Positions 55,801 through 64,000 of a stretch of DNA of 64,000 nucleotides are shown piece after piece. The position numbers and the translations under genes are program-made. The DNA is from Mesorhabditis belari. Taxonomy: Eukaryota > Nematoda > Chromadorea > Rhabditida > Rhabditidae. Within the stretch, counting starts at the first letter, position 1; every line of letters starts with the position of its first letter. The stretch is from contig CAUEEP010000725.1 in the NCBI GenBank assembly GCA_958450365.1, positions 2,001,001-2,065,000 of the forward strand, given 5' to 3'. A model generated the notes under the pieces. The model had not been told where the DNA came from. It saw only the letters and a program-made list of their open reading frames with translations, and did not search any database.

Positions 55801-58800
55801 TATATATCGTATTCTCTAATAGTAGTGCGCCCCGGCGAGCCGAGTTGATGACTATTTTACGGTTTCCAAGCTTTTGCAGAAGCTCAACACTCTAATCCCC
55901 CACTAGATCTCATCGTCAGCTACATTTTCCGATCCCACATCGATAGGTTCTGATAAGCGGTTTTCGAGATTGCGAGGAATTTAGACGAAGCTCAAAGTAG
56001 ACTTAGACTTTTCCGTTCAACTAAAGCATTCAAAATTGGAATATCAGTTGAACATCTTTGAGCAACTTTAGGTTGTAGATTAGATGCTTTTTCCTGATTA
56101 TTTTCTAGTAGTGCACTAGTGCAGCCGAGTTAATGACTATTTTACGGTTTCCAAGCTTTTACAGAAGCTCAACACTCAAATCCCCTACTAGATCTCATCG
56201 TCAGCTACATTTTCCAACCCCACATCGATAGGTTCTGATAAGCGGTTGACGAGATTTCAAGGAATTTAGGCGCTCAGGCGCTTATATTAGAGAAAATACG
56301 GTATACATGAAAAACAGACTTTTGAATTCCTCTATGTCACCACAAATCTTTTTACTTTGTCTATAAATTTGTTTTGATATTAGGAGCTTTAGAATAAGAA
56401 AAAGAACCAACTCTTATTACATCAACCATTCTAGATTTAAAGTGCTAGATTCTCTACTCAATCTTCCTGACAATATTTTTTCAGTAAGAGATTTAATTGT
56501 AAGTAAGCTTTAAAACCTTTAACATACCGTATTTCTCTAATAGTAGTGCGCCCCGGCGAGCCGAGTTGGTGACTATTTTACGGTTTCCAAGCTTTTGCAG
56601 AAGCTCAACACTCTAATCCCCCACTAGATCTCATCGTCAGCTACATTTTCCGACCCCACATCGATAGGTTCTGATAAGCGGTTCTCGAGATTTCGAACAA
56701 TTTAGGCGACGCTCAGGGTGCACTAATATTAGAGAGAATACGGTTTTCAATTTTTTTTAATGAAATATTGTTTAGAATCAGCGAAAGAAACCGCAAAAGA
56801 ATATGCGGATCGAGCTGGGAGAAAATTAAGCGATGCTTCCGGTGAGTGAAATGAATGATTGGAAAAGTCTGGGAAAGAAATCTTACAAAAGTAACTCGCT
56901 AGTGGTCGCTAGTAGTCGCTAGTTGGCGCTAGTAGTCGCTAGGTGTCGCTAGGAGTCGCCAGTAGTCACTAGTAGTACAAAGGTAACCTTTAAAATGCCC
57001 ACAAATTGCAGACACTGCAAAAGAGAAAGCCTCGGAGTACGCGGGTCGAGCCGGTGAAAAACTCCGCGATGCGAAAGGTGAGCTTTTTATTCAAACTTGT
57101 TTTGAAGACCGATACTTTTCAGTGATTTTAAGAACTACCACCGTAAATCCTCTATTAGAGCGACGTGCCGCTCTATCGCAAACAATAGAGTGACAAATCC
57201 ATATTGCGGATCCTTAAAAATCACATAAGGGGTACCAAATTGATGAAGAAAATGATTTTTCTTGCTTAATTTACTTTAACCCGTTTATTTTTTGTCTAAA
57301 AGATACGAAAAAGACATTTAAAACGAAAAGTTTTCCCTCTGAATTGACTATTGAAGGCCCAAACATTCGAAAATTCATCTGGGGGATCATTATCATTTTT
57401 TGACAAAAGATTTTTTACTTTTAATCGATTTAAAACAGAACTGGAGCTGTTTAGAATTGGATTGTACACTCAAACTACCTAAAAAGCCATCACCTGTTTA
57501 CCTAGTGATAATATAAATCATTTTAAGCACTCTTTACAAAATAGCTTTCAGAAAAGCTTTTAGTTAGTCGCAAAATTAACGTTAGGGGTGCCGCTCTGAT
57601 AGAGCATTTACGGTAATCAATTTAGACTTAATTTATTCAACTCAAACTTTCATTTGTAAATCTTAGACTCCGCTTACGATACGGCAAAAGAGTACTCGGA
57701 TTGGGCGGGTGACAAGTTGCACGAGGCAAAGGGTCAGTGCAAAAATAAAAGCTCTTGTTTTTAAAAAATAACATTAAGTCTATAAAAATCAACTCCAGTT
57801 TTAATATTTTTGTTTAGACGCTATGGAAAGAGAGGCCCACGAGGCTGGCGAGAACATCGAGGAGACAAAAGGTTCGCTTCCGATTCGGTTTCAATTCGGT
57901 TTCAATTCGGTTCCGACTCGGTTCCGACTCGGTTCCCATTTAGAGCTGATTCGGTTCCGTTTCTGTTCTCATTCGGTTACCATTTAACGCCAATTCGTTT
58001 TCTATTCGGTTCCGATTTGGTTCCCATTTAACGCCGATTTGGTTCCCAGTTAACTCCGATTTGGTTCCCATTTGATTTCCTACGTAGTTCTTTGTAGTTC
58101 CGATTTGGTTCCCATTTGGGGCCGATTCGGTTCTGATTCTGTTCCGATTAGGTTCCCATTTAACGTCGATTCATTTCTCATTCGGTTCCGATTCGCTTCC
58201 GATTCGATTCCCATTTAAGGTCCAAACCCAATATCCAAGCTTGTTTTCTATTCGGTTCTGATTCGGTTCCGATTTGGTTCCCATTTGGGGCCGATTCGGT
58301 TCTGATTCTGTTCCGATTAGGCTCCCATTTAGCGCCGATTCGTTTTCTATTCGTTTGCGATTCGTTTGCTATTCGGTTCGCTACCGATTCGATTCCCATT
58401 TAAGGCCCAAACCCAATCTTCAAGCTTGAAAAAATTGACAATTTCAGACTCAGCCAAGCAATGGACCAGCGAGAAAGTTGATCAAGCAAAGAGTGAGTTT
58501 AATGGGAAATTTCAAGAAAATCAAGATCCCAATCCAATTTAGAAACCGCTCAAGAGTACAAGGATTGGACGGGTGAGAAGATCAACGAGGGACACGGTGA
58601 GAAGGCATTTTCGAACTGAATATTCTTTAATTTCAGGAATTGCTAGTGAAAATGTCGGAATGATTCGAGAAAATATCAGAAAGGCTTCAGGTTGAGGATT
58701 ATTATGCGAATTTTGAAAACTCTTTTCAGATGACGCCTCAAGACACGCCGAGAAGGGCTATCAAGAGGGTCGACAAAGAGCCGGTTAGTTCAAAAAAAAG

Positions 58801-61800
58801 GATAATCCGTTTTCTAAAAGTCATCTATTCTTAGAAAACTATAATCGAACCAATAATCAACTCGTAGTTCGATTTAAACCTCAATTTTGGTATCAGAGGA
58901 CTCACAAGGCTCAGTCAATGATCCCAAAATTGGGTTGATCGATTGTAAACTAGCGGTTTGATTACGGTTTTTTTCTAAAGTATCGTAAATACTCTCATAA
59001 CATCACCCCCATAATGACAGGCGTACAGTCGCGTAGTTTAGCTTTTAATGTCCCATTCTCCGTCTTTCTTTTCTGCTACAGTTTGTGCCTAGTGTCAAAA
59101 GATAGCTCTGTCAAAAGATCTCAGAATGCCACCTCCATAATGGTAAGCGTACAGTCGCGTAGTTTAACTTTGAACGTCCCATTCTCCGTCCTTCTTTATG
59201 CTACAGTTTGTGCTTGGGTGTCAAAAGATAGCTCTTGAAATCTAGTAACTAGTAATCTAGCATTTTTTAGTACCAAATTTTCAGAACAATAGATTCAACC
59301 AATTATAGCACCTTTATATCACCTTTTATCGAATTTTATGCTCAAATTTCCTTAGAAACCGGTCCAAATTGGCGTAAAAAGATAGAAAAATGTATAAACA
59401 ACATCTTCTATTCAAGGCAAACTGTACTTTGATGAGCTTTTCATTTTTATAATAGATTTAAATTTAAATTTAAAAGAGTTCAACTGAAGTCGTTCCTCGC
59501 CCTCTTTCTCCTAGGTTTGAAAAACAAATGTTCAATGTAGCTTTACTTTAAGAATCTACATCAAATTGGCTACAAAATGAGCTATTAGGCAAGTTTTTTG
59601 GCTGAGTAGAAAATTTTTTATAGGCATTTTTGAACCTAAACTTTGGGGGCTCAAAAAAAATTTTCTACTGAACCAAATGAGCTAATTTCAAAAATTTATT
59701 ATAAAATATATGTATTATGAACATTTTTTATGTGGGTCACTTTTTGATTGGATGCCCGGAAATACCCTCATTCGTTAGCGGCTGAATTTCGTAAACGGCT
59801 ACGACATATAAACAACATCTTCTATTCAAGGCAAACTGTACTTTGATGAGATTTTGATTTTTAAATGGATTTATAAAGGTCTAAAGGCATCGGTTAACCT
59901 AATATTTTGCTTGGACAGTATTTTTTATAGAACAGAGTTCACTTTTCAGAATCTTTGAGCGAATCGATCCAGGAGAGTCTGTTGACGGGCGCTCATGTAG
60001 TCGGACATGCCATTGGTAGGAGAAACTCTATATTTTCTTGACTCTAGCATTTGATTCCTTTACCAGTTCTATTAACTAAACACTAAAAAAGCTTTATAGA
60101 ATTTTAAAACATTTTAAATCTGCAGTTTCATTGCCTATTTTCAGGCTCAATGGCTCACGCGGTTGGCGGGCTTTTAGGTGAGTTGAATATTATGAAAATA
60201 TAGAAAATTTCAAAAGCTATCGTATACGAAAAGTTTCAGGAAGTGTCGGCGAAGTGGTAAAAGACAGTGTTCACGATACTGGTGTGGCTGCAGGTACTTT
60301 CAAGAGATTCACGCTAACTTTTATCAAACCCTTCACGATTACGGTAGTTTAAATGCTTTCTAGAAAAGAAATGGTGTGCAAGAGAAAACTTTGAGTTCTT
60401 TATGCTTAAATTAATGCCAAAAAGAAAGCTGAATTGAATAGTTTCTCTGTATTTTCTACCGTAATCCGTTTTCTATTTTGCACTAATTTTGGCCGATAAG
60501 CAAGTCTACAAAAGCTCAAATTCACAAATTACTGTATTGCACAATTCTCAAACTCACCTTTCTTGTCCTCCATTTAACCCGGGCTTTCTATTGGATTATC
60601 GGACATTTAATACACGCCCCGCCCCTTTTGCCATTCGCAATCTAACTTTAAGCTCAAATATCTTGGTGTTGGGCAATCCAATTTAAACATTCTTGGTATC
60701 ATTAGATGCGCCAAGGCTTTCTCTATCGATTCGTACAAAAACTATCTAAATTCAACAGCTCAACACCGAGAAATTTGAGCACAAAGTTGGATTGCCATTG
60801 GGAAGGAGGCGGGGCCATTGTGCTACCTTTTATACACGCCCCGCCCCTTCTCCCATTGGCAATCTAACTTTAAGCTCAAATATCTTGGTGTTGAACTGTT
60901 CACTTTAAACATTCTTAGTATCATTAGATGCGCCAAGTCTTTCTCTATCGATTGGTATGGAAACTATTGAAATTGAATAGCCCAACACCAAGATATTTGA
61001 ACTCAAAGTTAGATTGCCAATGGCGAAAGGGGAGCGTATCAAATGTTCCACAATCTTTCTATTGTGATGGGTTACTGTACCCCCAGTTGCTTTCTAGAAT
61101 CTCACCTTGTGTTCAGCCAGCTACTTTACAAAGCTTTTAATCAAAATTCTCGAAATTTCCAGCCGAAAGTGTGAAGGGACTTTACGACGGGGTTTCTGAT
61201 GATTCCCAACATCCCGGGGACTCGGCCGGTTGGGCTGACATTTATTTTTAAATAGGAAATTAGGATTGACGCTGAAAATAGTTTGATTATAAGTTTTCCC
61301 AAGTTTCGTAGTACTAAAATAAATCTATAAATCTAAAAACCAATTTCAGCTAAAGTCGGCGAGTCGCTTTACGAAGGCGGGAAGAACGCGAGTGAGACAG
61401 CCGGTTCGTTAAAAGTAGAAGAACTGAACAGTTCTAGTCGATCGTTAGATGATTAATATTAGTTTAAAACTGGCTATTACTATAATCTCAATCAATTATT
61501 GCAGCTGATAAAGCCAAAGATGCTGGCGAAGTGATTGGCGAGAAGCTCAAGGACACAAAGGAGGGAATGGGTGAGTTTAAAACGATCAATATGTTTTCTA
61601 AATTTAAAAACAATCATAATCTCTCTAGCTTTCTATCTCTAATGGTCTGATTCAATAGAATACCACGAAATGTCATTGGGTTGGTGAATTGAAAACTGCC
61701 GGAATTTGAACTAAAATTTATTCAACATAAAACCATGAATTCATTCCAAATAATTTCCATTACTATTGACGACTTCTGCCCATTTTACAGGCAATTTGCG

Positions 61801-64000
61801 GATTCCTCTTTCGTAGTAGGATTTTCGTTTTGAATCGAAGAACTTTTCGAGCCAATTTTTGACTGCTTCTTCCGAATCGAAGTGTTCTCCCGCAAGCTCA
61901 TTACTCATGGTCCGGAATAAATAGTAATCAGAAGGGGCAAGGTCCGGACTGTATGGGGAATGTGCCAAAAGTTCCCAATCAAGACTGTTTATTTTAGAGC
62001 GAGTCAGTTTTGCAAGATGAGGGCGCGCGTTGTCGTGGAGGAGAACGATCTTTGACTTGAAGGGCCTATTCTTCTTTAGGGATTCATTCACCTTTTCCAA
62101 CTGTTCACTGTATTCGATTGCATTAAGGGTCGTCTTGCTATCCAGCAACTCCCAGTACACCACTCCCTCCATATCCCAAAGTGCTCAAACTGTTACATAA
62201 GACAATAGACAATCCGATTTTAGTTTGTGTGTGAGACAAGTGTGAGACTCAAAAATGGAGGACTGGAGATGTCCCGAATGTCAGTTTGACCACTTTCTTC
62301 AAAAGAAACCCATTTTGGTGTCAATAGAAAAGTTGTAGAGAATCAAAAATTAGGCTTATAGCCAAATTTCCAAAAAGATACAGTTTCGCTTAAAAAGTTT
62401 TGTTGCAAGTTTTGTGAAAATTCGTCAATTTGGCATTTCTTGAAAACGAGTTTTTGAATCGTTCTGAAAATTTGGATATAAGCTTGATTTTTGATTCTCT
62501 ACAACTTTTCCATTGACACCAAAATGGGTTTCTTTTGAAGAAAGTGCTCAGAACTGTCACATATGACAATAGCCCGCAGTTTTCAATTCACCAACCCAAT
62601 AGTTAGGAATTAATTTCTATACTTTCATTAGGCTTTCAAGAAAGTCTTTTCGATCCTTTTCGTACTTTCATTGAAAAATAACAAATTCACCGAAATTCGA
62701 GAGTGAAAACACGTGCTTTTCGGAAAAATCTATAAAAACTTCTACGAAGAAATTGGCTGAATGAATTTTTCTGAAAATTTGGTTATAGATATCACGCTTT
62801 TTATGCTTTATCTTTTATCTATTGACATGAAGATAGATTTCCTCACAATTGTTAGCTAAAGTGTCTAAACCGCATCATCGAGCCGTCGCCCTTTTTGACT
62901 CTCCGACTTCACGCTTCCAAAACAATCCAGACTTAAGACATTTTAAACCCGATTTAATGTTATTTTGCAGTAAAATAATTGGCCTTTTTAATGAAACAAA
63001 TCGTAGTTTAATTCGTGCATTTGTTGGTTTTAAACGAAAGTATAAAAGAGAACGAAAAGACTTTCTGGATAGCCTAATCGATACCTAGTTTTCGAAAACG
63101 CATTATTTGAAAAAACTAATAGCTTTCAATTGAACTAACTTTAGAAGGAGCTGCTGCTTACACAGCTGATTTGGTCGGTGACTATGCACAATCCTTGAAG
63201 AAAGGAGCACAAAACAAAATGAATCAAATGGCTGAAGGAGCGAAGATGACTGGAGAGAAGATTTGTGAGTCTTCACATCAGTTATTGTTCTAAAGTGATC
63301 TTAAAACTTTTCAAATATATCATTCCTTAAAAACGCAAGTACCGGTTCAACTTCTGAATCGATTCAATTTCAAATGTAATTTAGAATGAAATCTCTAGTT
63401 CAGCAATTACTTTATTCTCTAAAAAACAAAGTTGAAACTGGATAGCTAACAAAAAACTTAGCGTAAATACTGTAATAGTACCCAGCCCCATAATGACGGT
63501 GCGGAGTGTTGGGTAGTCTAGATTTGAACGAGCTTTTCTCGACACTGGTTTATGCTAAAATGCGCGCTTAGGTATCAAAAAATAGCTGAAATTCAGGGCT
63601 ATTTTTTGATACCAAAGACGCATTTTTTGAAAGTACGGGCGCTTTGAAAAAAATGAAACACTAAAAACTTTTGCGCCTACGTGACTGTACGAGGGAGGAG
63701 AGGTACTAAGTAAAACTAATGAAGATATTTCAGCGGAGGGAGCCGGAGCAGCGGCTGGATTCGCTGCACACACAGGTGAAGGAGCGGTGGAGAGTGCAAA
63801 GAATGCTGGTGGATATGTTGGTAAGAGATTCTACTTTGACAAGAGACAAAAGATCTTTCAGCTGACAAGGCACAGAATGCAGGAGATAGAGCTGGTGAGG
63901 GATTTACAATATGATTTTTAAGTTCAAGCCCAAGTTTAGTTCATGGAGCGGAGGTGATCGGTGGAGCCGCGTCGGATGCGGGCGAACAAGTCATGGAAGG
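43894..64000 (+). CDS. Giant secreted LEA-like protein built from many phase-1 modular exons; 3' end beyond window
   Basis: I trace 58 exons; all but one (52006-52049, frame-shifted) join in frame, giving about 1,100 residues so far. The ATG (43894) follows CATTTCAG by five bases, suggesting trans-splicing. Exons 1-2 give a signal peptide and adapter; exon 2 switches the intron phase from 0 to 1, and every later intron is phase 1. Modules read like ETAKEYKDKAGEKVDKAK or ETAQEYKDWAGEKVEDVK. The composition (K, E, A, D, Q, T; no Cys) and the 11-residue step match group-3 LEA proteins, which fold into amphipathic helices on drying and protect membranes and proteins. Secretion and a protective role are inferred. 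From 59950 on, modules become richer in Gly, Ser, Val and His. Exon coordinates are given in the block entries. Alternatives: an apolipoprotein-like or other extended amphipathic helical protein. Antisense open frames here are shadows. Confidence 0.85.
44719..45013. mobile_element. MITE family A copy 3
   Basis: The left end is partly duplicated (CGTAAATACTGTAATAGTACC occurs twice); the arms meet at TAGCCCTGAATTTCAGGGCTA near 44870. It lies in LEA intron 1. Confidence 0.9.
45858..46192 (+). pseudogene. Non-LTR retrotransposon (LINE) C-terminal tail
   Basis: The plus frame contains NSFPVRAARLWNLLPNDIRE followed by SLFIFKKRIDAL, the conserved end of many LINE reverse-transcriptase ORFs (xxRTxxLWNxLPxxIxxxxSxxxFKxxL). 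After the stop, an AATAAAGTATTATTATTATT tail near 46270 fits a 5'-truncated LINE. It sits in LEA intron 1. Confidence 0.7.
47128..47234 (+). CDS. Possible alternative exon of the LEA-like gene (short isoform)
   Basis: After TTTTCCAG the sequence is open in the phase left by exon 2: VEHEGHCGGEFHECDEGTEN and REYQAGKEDGSL, ending at TAG (47234). Used as a terminal exon it would give a signal peptide plus about 50 residues with two Cys and several His. Using an internal GTACGG (after 47175) it would instead be a 48-base cassette in phase 1. It is GC-richer than the surrounding intron. Whether it is spliced cannot be seen. Confidence 0.4.
47333..47737. repeat. 15-base minisatellite (ACAAATCCCTAGCTG)
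   Basis: About 27 units of four variants (ACAAATCCC, GCAAATGCC, GCAAATGTC and ACAAACGCC, each plus TAGCTG). The long minus-strand frame (LSARDLSARDLS...) is an artefact of the 15-base period. It lies in LEA intron 2. Confidence 0.95.
48032..48831 (+). CDS. LEA-like gene exons 3-7
   Basis: 48032-48076 (45 bases), 48374-48427 (54), 48468-48512 (45), 48551-48604 (54) and 48745-48831 (87). Exon 5 reads ESAKQNVREKADQAK. Exon 7 is a fused double module: 18 residues plus one extra 11-residue step (EYKQKAGEKVD, EYKDWAGEKVE). Introns of 38-40 bases separate exons 4 to 6, at or near the lower size limit for nematode introns. Confidence 0.85.
48180..48327 (-). repeat. Inverted copy of exon 4 inside intron 3
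   Basis: CCAGCTTTATCTCGGGCTTT and GTCACGAGCA (48231-48260) are the complement of exon 4 (48395-48428, one mismatch). The outer parts are also inverted copies of its flanks, with CTATTGTAATTTCCAGAGAA at one side and its near-complement at the other, so the segment can pair with exon 4 in the transcript. Confidence 0.8.
48954..50672 (+). CDS. LEA-like gene exons 8-20: uniform 54-base exons with 349-base tandem duplications
   Basis: All thirteen are 54 bases (18 residues): 48954-49007, 49119-49172, 49211-49264, 49304-49357, 49468-49521, 49560-49613, 49653-49706, 49817-49870, 49909-49962, 50340-50393, 50432-50485, 50525-50578 and 50619-50672. Exons 9-11 and 12-14, with their introns, are almost identical and start exactly 349 bases apart; a third, shortened unit starts 349 bases later. 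Exon 17 has Ser where its sisters have Trp (EYKDSAGEK). Exon 20 is the most diverged (EYKDAAGSNFEDVK). Confidence 0.9.
49999..50267. mobile_element. MITE family A copy 4 inside the tandem exon block
   Basis: ACCGTAAATACTGTGATAGT on the left and ACTATTACAGTATTTACGGT on the right. It separates exons 16 and 17 and is absent from the sister introns, so it inserted after the duplications began. Confidence 0.9.
50714..52969 (+). CDS. LEA-like gene exons 21-29
   Basis: 50714-50779 (66 bases, EYAKETADSVKQGAKETADQ..., two 11-mers), 50823-50876, 50917-50970 (KKSIEWAGGTIQTAN), 51091-51144, 52006-52049 (44 bases, frame-shifted; see its own entry), 52090-52143, 52402-52455, 52830-52874 (45) and 52916-52969. 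Exon 22 has two in-frame acceptors 12 bases apart (after 50810 or 50822). The intron after exon 24 holds TIR element B; the intron before exon 28 holds a 14-base satellite. Confidence 0.8.
51186..51705. mobile_element. TIR element B copies in LEA intron 24
   Basis: ACAGGGTGGCTCACAATTAT starts the element 45 bases after exon 24. Inverted segments (TAATAGTAAAGTTCAACGAA; CTATAATTGTGGACCACCAT) show at least two nested or rearranged copies ending near 51705. Confidence 0.75.
52006..52049 (+). pseudogene. LEA-like exon 25 with a one-base deletion
   Basis: It is flanked by a good acceptor (TTATTTTAG) and GTGGGT donor. The exon reads EKAGE and then shifts, because GGTGAAAGCTCGAGG has three A where sister exons have GGTGAAAAGCT. 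As written it is 44 bases and reaches TAA within the exon. With one more A it would be a normal 45-base module. Skipping it keeps the frame. A 9-base use of the internal GTGAAA donor is another in-frame option. Confidence 0.65.
52546..52755. repeat. 14-base minisatellite (CTTAGAATGAAATG)
   Basis: About fifteen units alternating CTTAGAATGAAATG and CTTAGAATGAGATC, in a LEA intron. Confidence 0.95.
53005..53215 (-). repeat. Antisense copy of LEA exon 51 inserted in a tRNA-like sequence
   Basis: 53038-53157 is, on the minus strand, AAAAGTTTCAGGAAGTGTCG followed by matches to exon 51 and both intron edges (60230-60325), with a 20-odd-base insertion. The outer bases look tRNA-like: GGCTAGTGGTTAGCGCG before, and GGTTAAGGCTTCGAATCCCC after it. 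Confidence 0.8.
53502..55768 (+). CDS. LEA-like gene exons 30-40: mainly 66-base modules
   Basis: 53502-53567, 53681-53746, 53866-53898 (33 bases, a single 11-mer EWAGDKAQGAK), 53987-54052, 54158-54223, 55003-55068, 55109-55153 (45), 55193-55258, 55371-55436, 55544-55609 and 55703-55768. The 66-base modules have 22 residues: an extra ESAK- or DSAK-type tetrapeptide before the 18-residue pattern. Two subtypes alternate, one ending GRKLSDA(K/A/S) and one ending GDK(L/M/A)H(D/E)AK. Exon 36 lacks the final heptad (ESAKETAKDYAHRAK). Confidence 0.9.
54440..54540 (+). repeat. tRNA-like fragment in a LEA intron
   Basis: GAGGATAGTCCGTTAGGCTA and GGGTTCTAGTCCTCTTGCC resemble A and B boxes, with no convincing full cloverleaf. 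Downstream, AAGGAGAGAGGTGAAAGGCGGCAAA is repeated at 54753 and 54840. Confidence 0.3.
55802..56744. mobile_element. Three MITE family C copies between duplicate exons 40 and 41
   Basis: Copies at about 55806-56000 (right end lost), 56103-56302 and 56527-56744 share CGTATTCTCTAATAGTAGTG, GTTTCCAAGCTTTTGCAGAAGC and CCACATCGATAGGTTCTGAT. A fourth copy is at 5230-5446. Confidence 0.85.
56776..58783 (+). CDS. LEA-like gene exons 41-48
   Basis: 56776-56841, 57012-57077, 57667-57732, 57818-57871 (54 bases), 58448-58492 (45), 58543-58596, 58637-58690 and 58730-58783 (54). Exon 41 is a near copy of exon 40 (55703-55768), including the flanking AAATATTGTTTAG and GTGAGTGAAATGAATG. Exon 45 ends in A rather than G before its donor, changing the next junction codon to Lys. 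Exons 47-48 drift from the K/E pattern (GIASENVGMIRENIRKAS; ASRHAEKGYQEGRQRA). Confidence 0.85.
57138..57618. mobile_element. TIR element in a LEA intron
   Basis: ACCGTAAATCCTCTATTAGAGC at the left and GCTCTGATAGAGCATTTACGGT at the right. The interior is non-coding. Confidence 0.75.
57874..58440. repeat. Degenerate 12-base satellite (CGATTCGGTTCC)
   Basis: Dozens of imperfect GATTCGGTTCC / GATTTGGTTCCCATTT units with larger repeated blocks (GGTTCCCATTTGGGGCCGAT occurs twice). It fills the intron between exons 44 and 45. Confidence 0.95.
58975..59235. mobile_element. Degenerate MITE family A sequence, partly duplicated
   Basis: ATCGTAAATACTCTCATAAC and CCCATAATGAC are followed twice by GCGTACAGTCGCGTAGTTTA...CCCATTCTCCGTC. 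AACAACATCTTCTATTCAAG is also repeated in this intron (59398 and 59813). Confidence 0.6.
59950..64000 (+). CDS. LEA-like gene exons 49-58: Gly/Val/His-richer modules, open at right edge
   Basis: 59950-60015 (66 bases, SLLTGAHVVGHAI), 60145-60177 (33, GSMAHAVGGLL), 60240-60293 (54), 61163-61228 (66), 61350-61403 (54), 61505-61570 (66), 63145-63264 (120, 40 residues), 63734-63820 (87), 63862-63894 (33) and 63940 to beyond 64000 (VHGAEVIGGAASDAGEQVME...). All keep phase 1 and the 11/18/22/29/40-residue length rule. These modules are less charged and more hydrophobic than the middle of the protein. In exon 56 an alternative donor after 63775 is possible. No stop codon is reached. Confidence 0.8.
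60595..61050. mobile_element. Two adjacent palindromic elements in LEA intron 51
   Basis: GCAATCTAACTTTAAGCTCA on the left of each is inverted on the right (TTGAACTCAAAGTTAGATTG). Copies span about 60600-60835 and 60832-61050 and share GTATCATTAGATGCGCCAAG. Confidence 0.8.
61675..62600 (-). mobile_element. Truncated mariner element with intact ends
   Basis: ATTGGGTTGGTGAATTGAAAACTGC is exactly inverted at 62576-62600. The minus frame 61741-62172 encodes the C-terminal part of a mariner transposase: MEGVVYWELLDS, LLHDNARPHLAKL, HSPYSPDLAPSDYYLFR and GIRKLPVKWAEVV. Thirty-four residues separate the last two catalytic Asp (DD34D). The N-terminal DNA-binding region and first Asp are replaced by a separate palindrome (62280-62555). 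It inserted in the intron between LEA exons 54 and 55 in antisense orientation. Confidence 0.9.
63461..63710. mobile_element. MITE family A copy 5, right end degenerate
   Basis: CGTAAATACTGTAATAGTACC at the left; the interior has GTACGGGCGCTTTGAAAAAA like the copy at 22750. It ends near GAGAGGTACTAAG, about 20 bases before the acceptor of LEA exon 56. Confidence 0.8.

Overview
The window looks like nematode nuclear DNA. It is AT-rich, with no bacterial operons or ribosome binding sites. Introns are short (often 38-48 bases) with GT...TTTNAG borders, and several start codons sit 1-6 bases after a TTTCAG-type acceptor, as expected for spliced-leader trans-splicing. Gene content agrees: a CHK/DUF1679 kinase-like gene, a divergent PP1 phosphatase, a metallothionein-like gene, a cathepsin-type propeptide, and a very large late-embryogenesis-abundant (LEA)-like gene. 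The species cannot be named from sequence alone; a large secreted LEA-type gene would suit a desiccation-tolerant nematode, but that is inference. Most coding sequence is in small exons, so single-frame ORFs find little of it; gene models here were built by hand from splice sites, intron phase and family motifs.

Layout. 0-1 kb: first two exons (minus) of a cathepsin-type cysteine protease running off the left edge. 1-3.3 kb: repeats. 3.3-3.6 kb and 9.75-13.3 kb: two minus-strand genes for related small one-span membrane proteins of unknown function. 4-9.7 kb and 13.7-24.8 kb: mainly DNA transposon relics, palindromic miniature elements (MITEs) and minisatellites, including a 1.4 kb element with about 245-base inverted ends carrying a captured protease exon. 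24.8-26.9 kb: nine-exon PP1-like phosphatase (minus). 27-28.3 kb: palindromic element and dead Tc1-like transposase. 28.4-29.25 kb: small secreted Cys-rich peptide gene (plus) convergent with a metallothionein-like gene (minus). 32-33 kb: mariner relic and possible LTR. 33.1-37.4 kb: CHK/DUF1679 gene (minus). 38-42 kb: transposons, a stray copy of an LEA exon, and integrase fragments.

43.9 kb to the right edge: one plus-strand gene with 58 visible exons, still open at the window end. After a signal-peptide exon and a 46-base adapter exon, every exon is flanked by phase-1 introns and encodes one short amphipathic module of 11, 15, 18, 22, 29 or 40 residues, rich in K, E, A and D and free of Cys. 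Lengths differ by multiples of 3, 4, 7 and 11, the steps that preserve a helical face. This is the most striking system in the window: a secreted LEA-like helix built exon by exon, still duplicating (349-base tandem units), with displaced and inverted exon copies nearby and one exon carrying a one-base deletion. Its introns are full of MITEs, a mariner relic and minisatellites.
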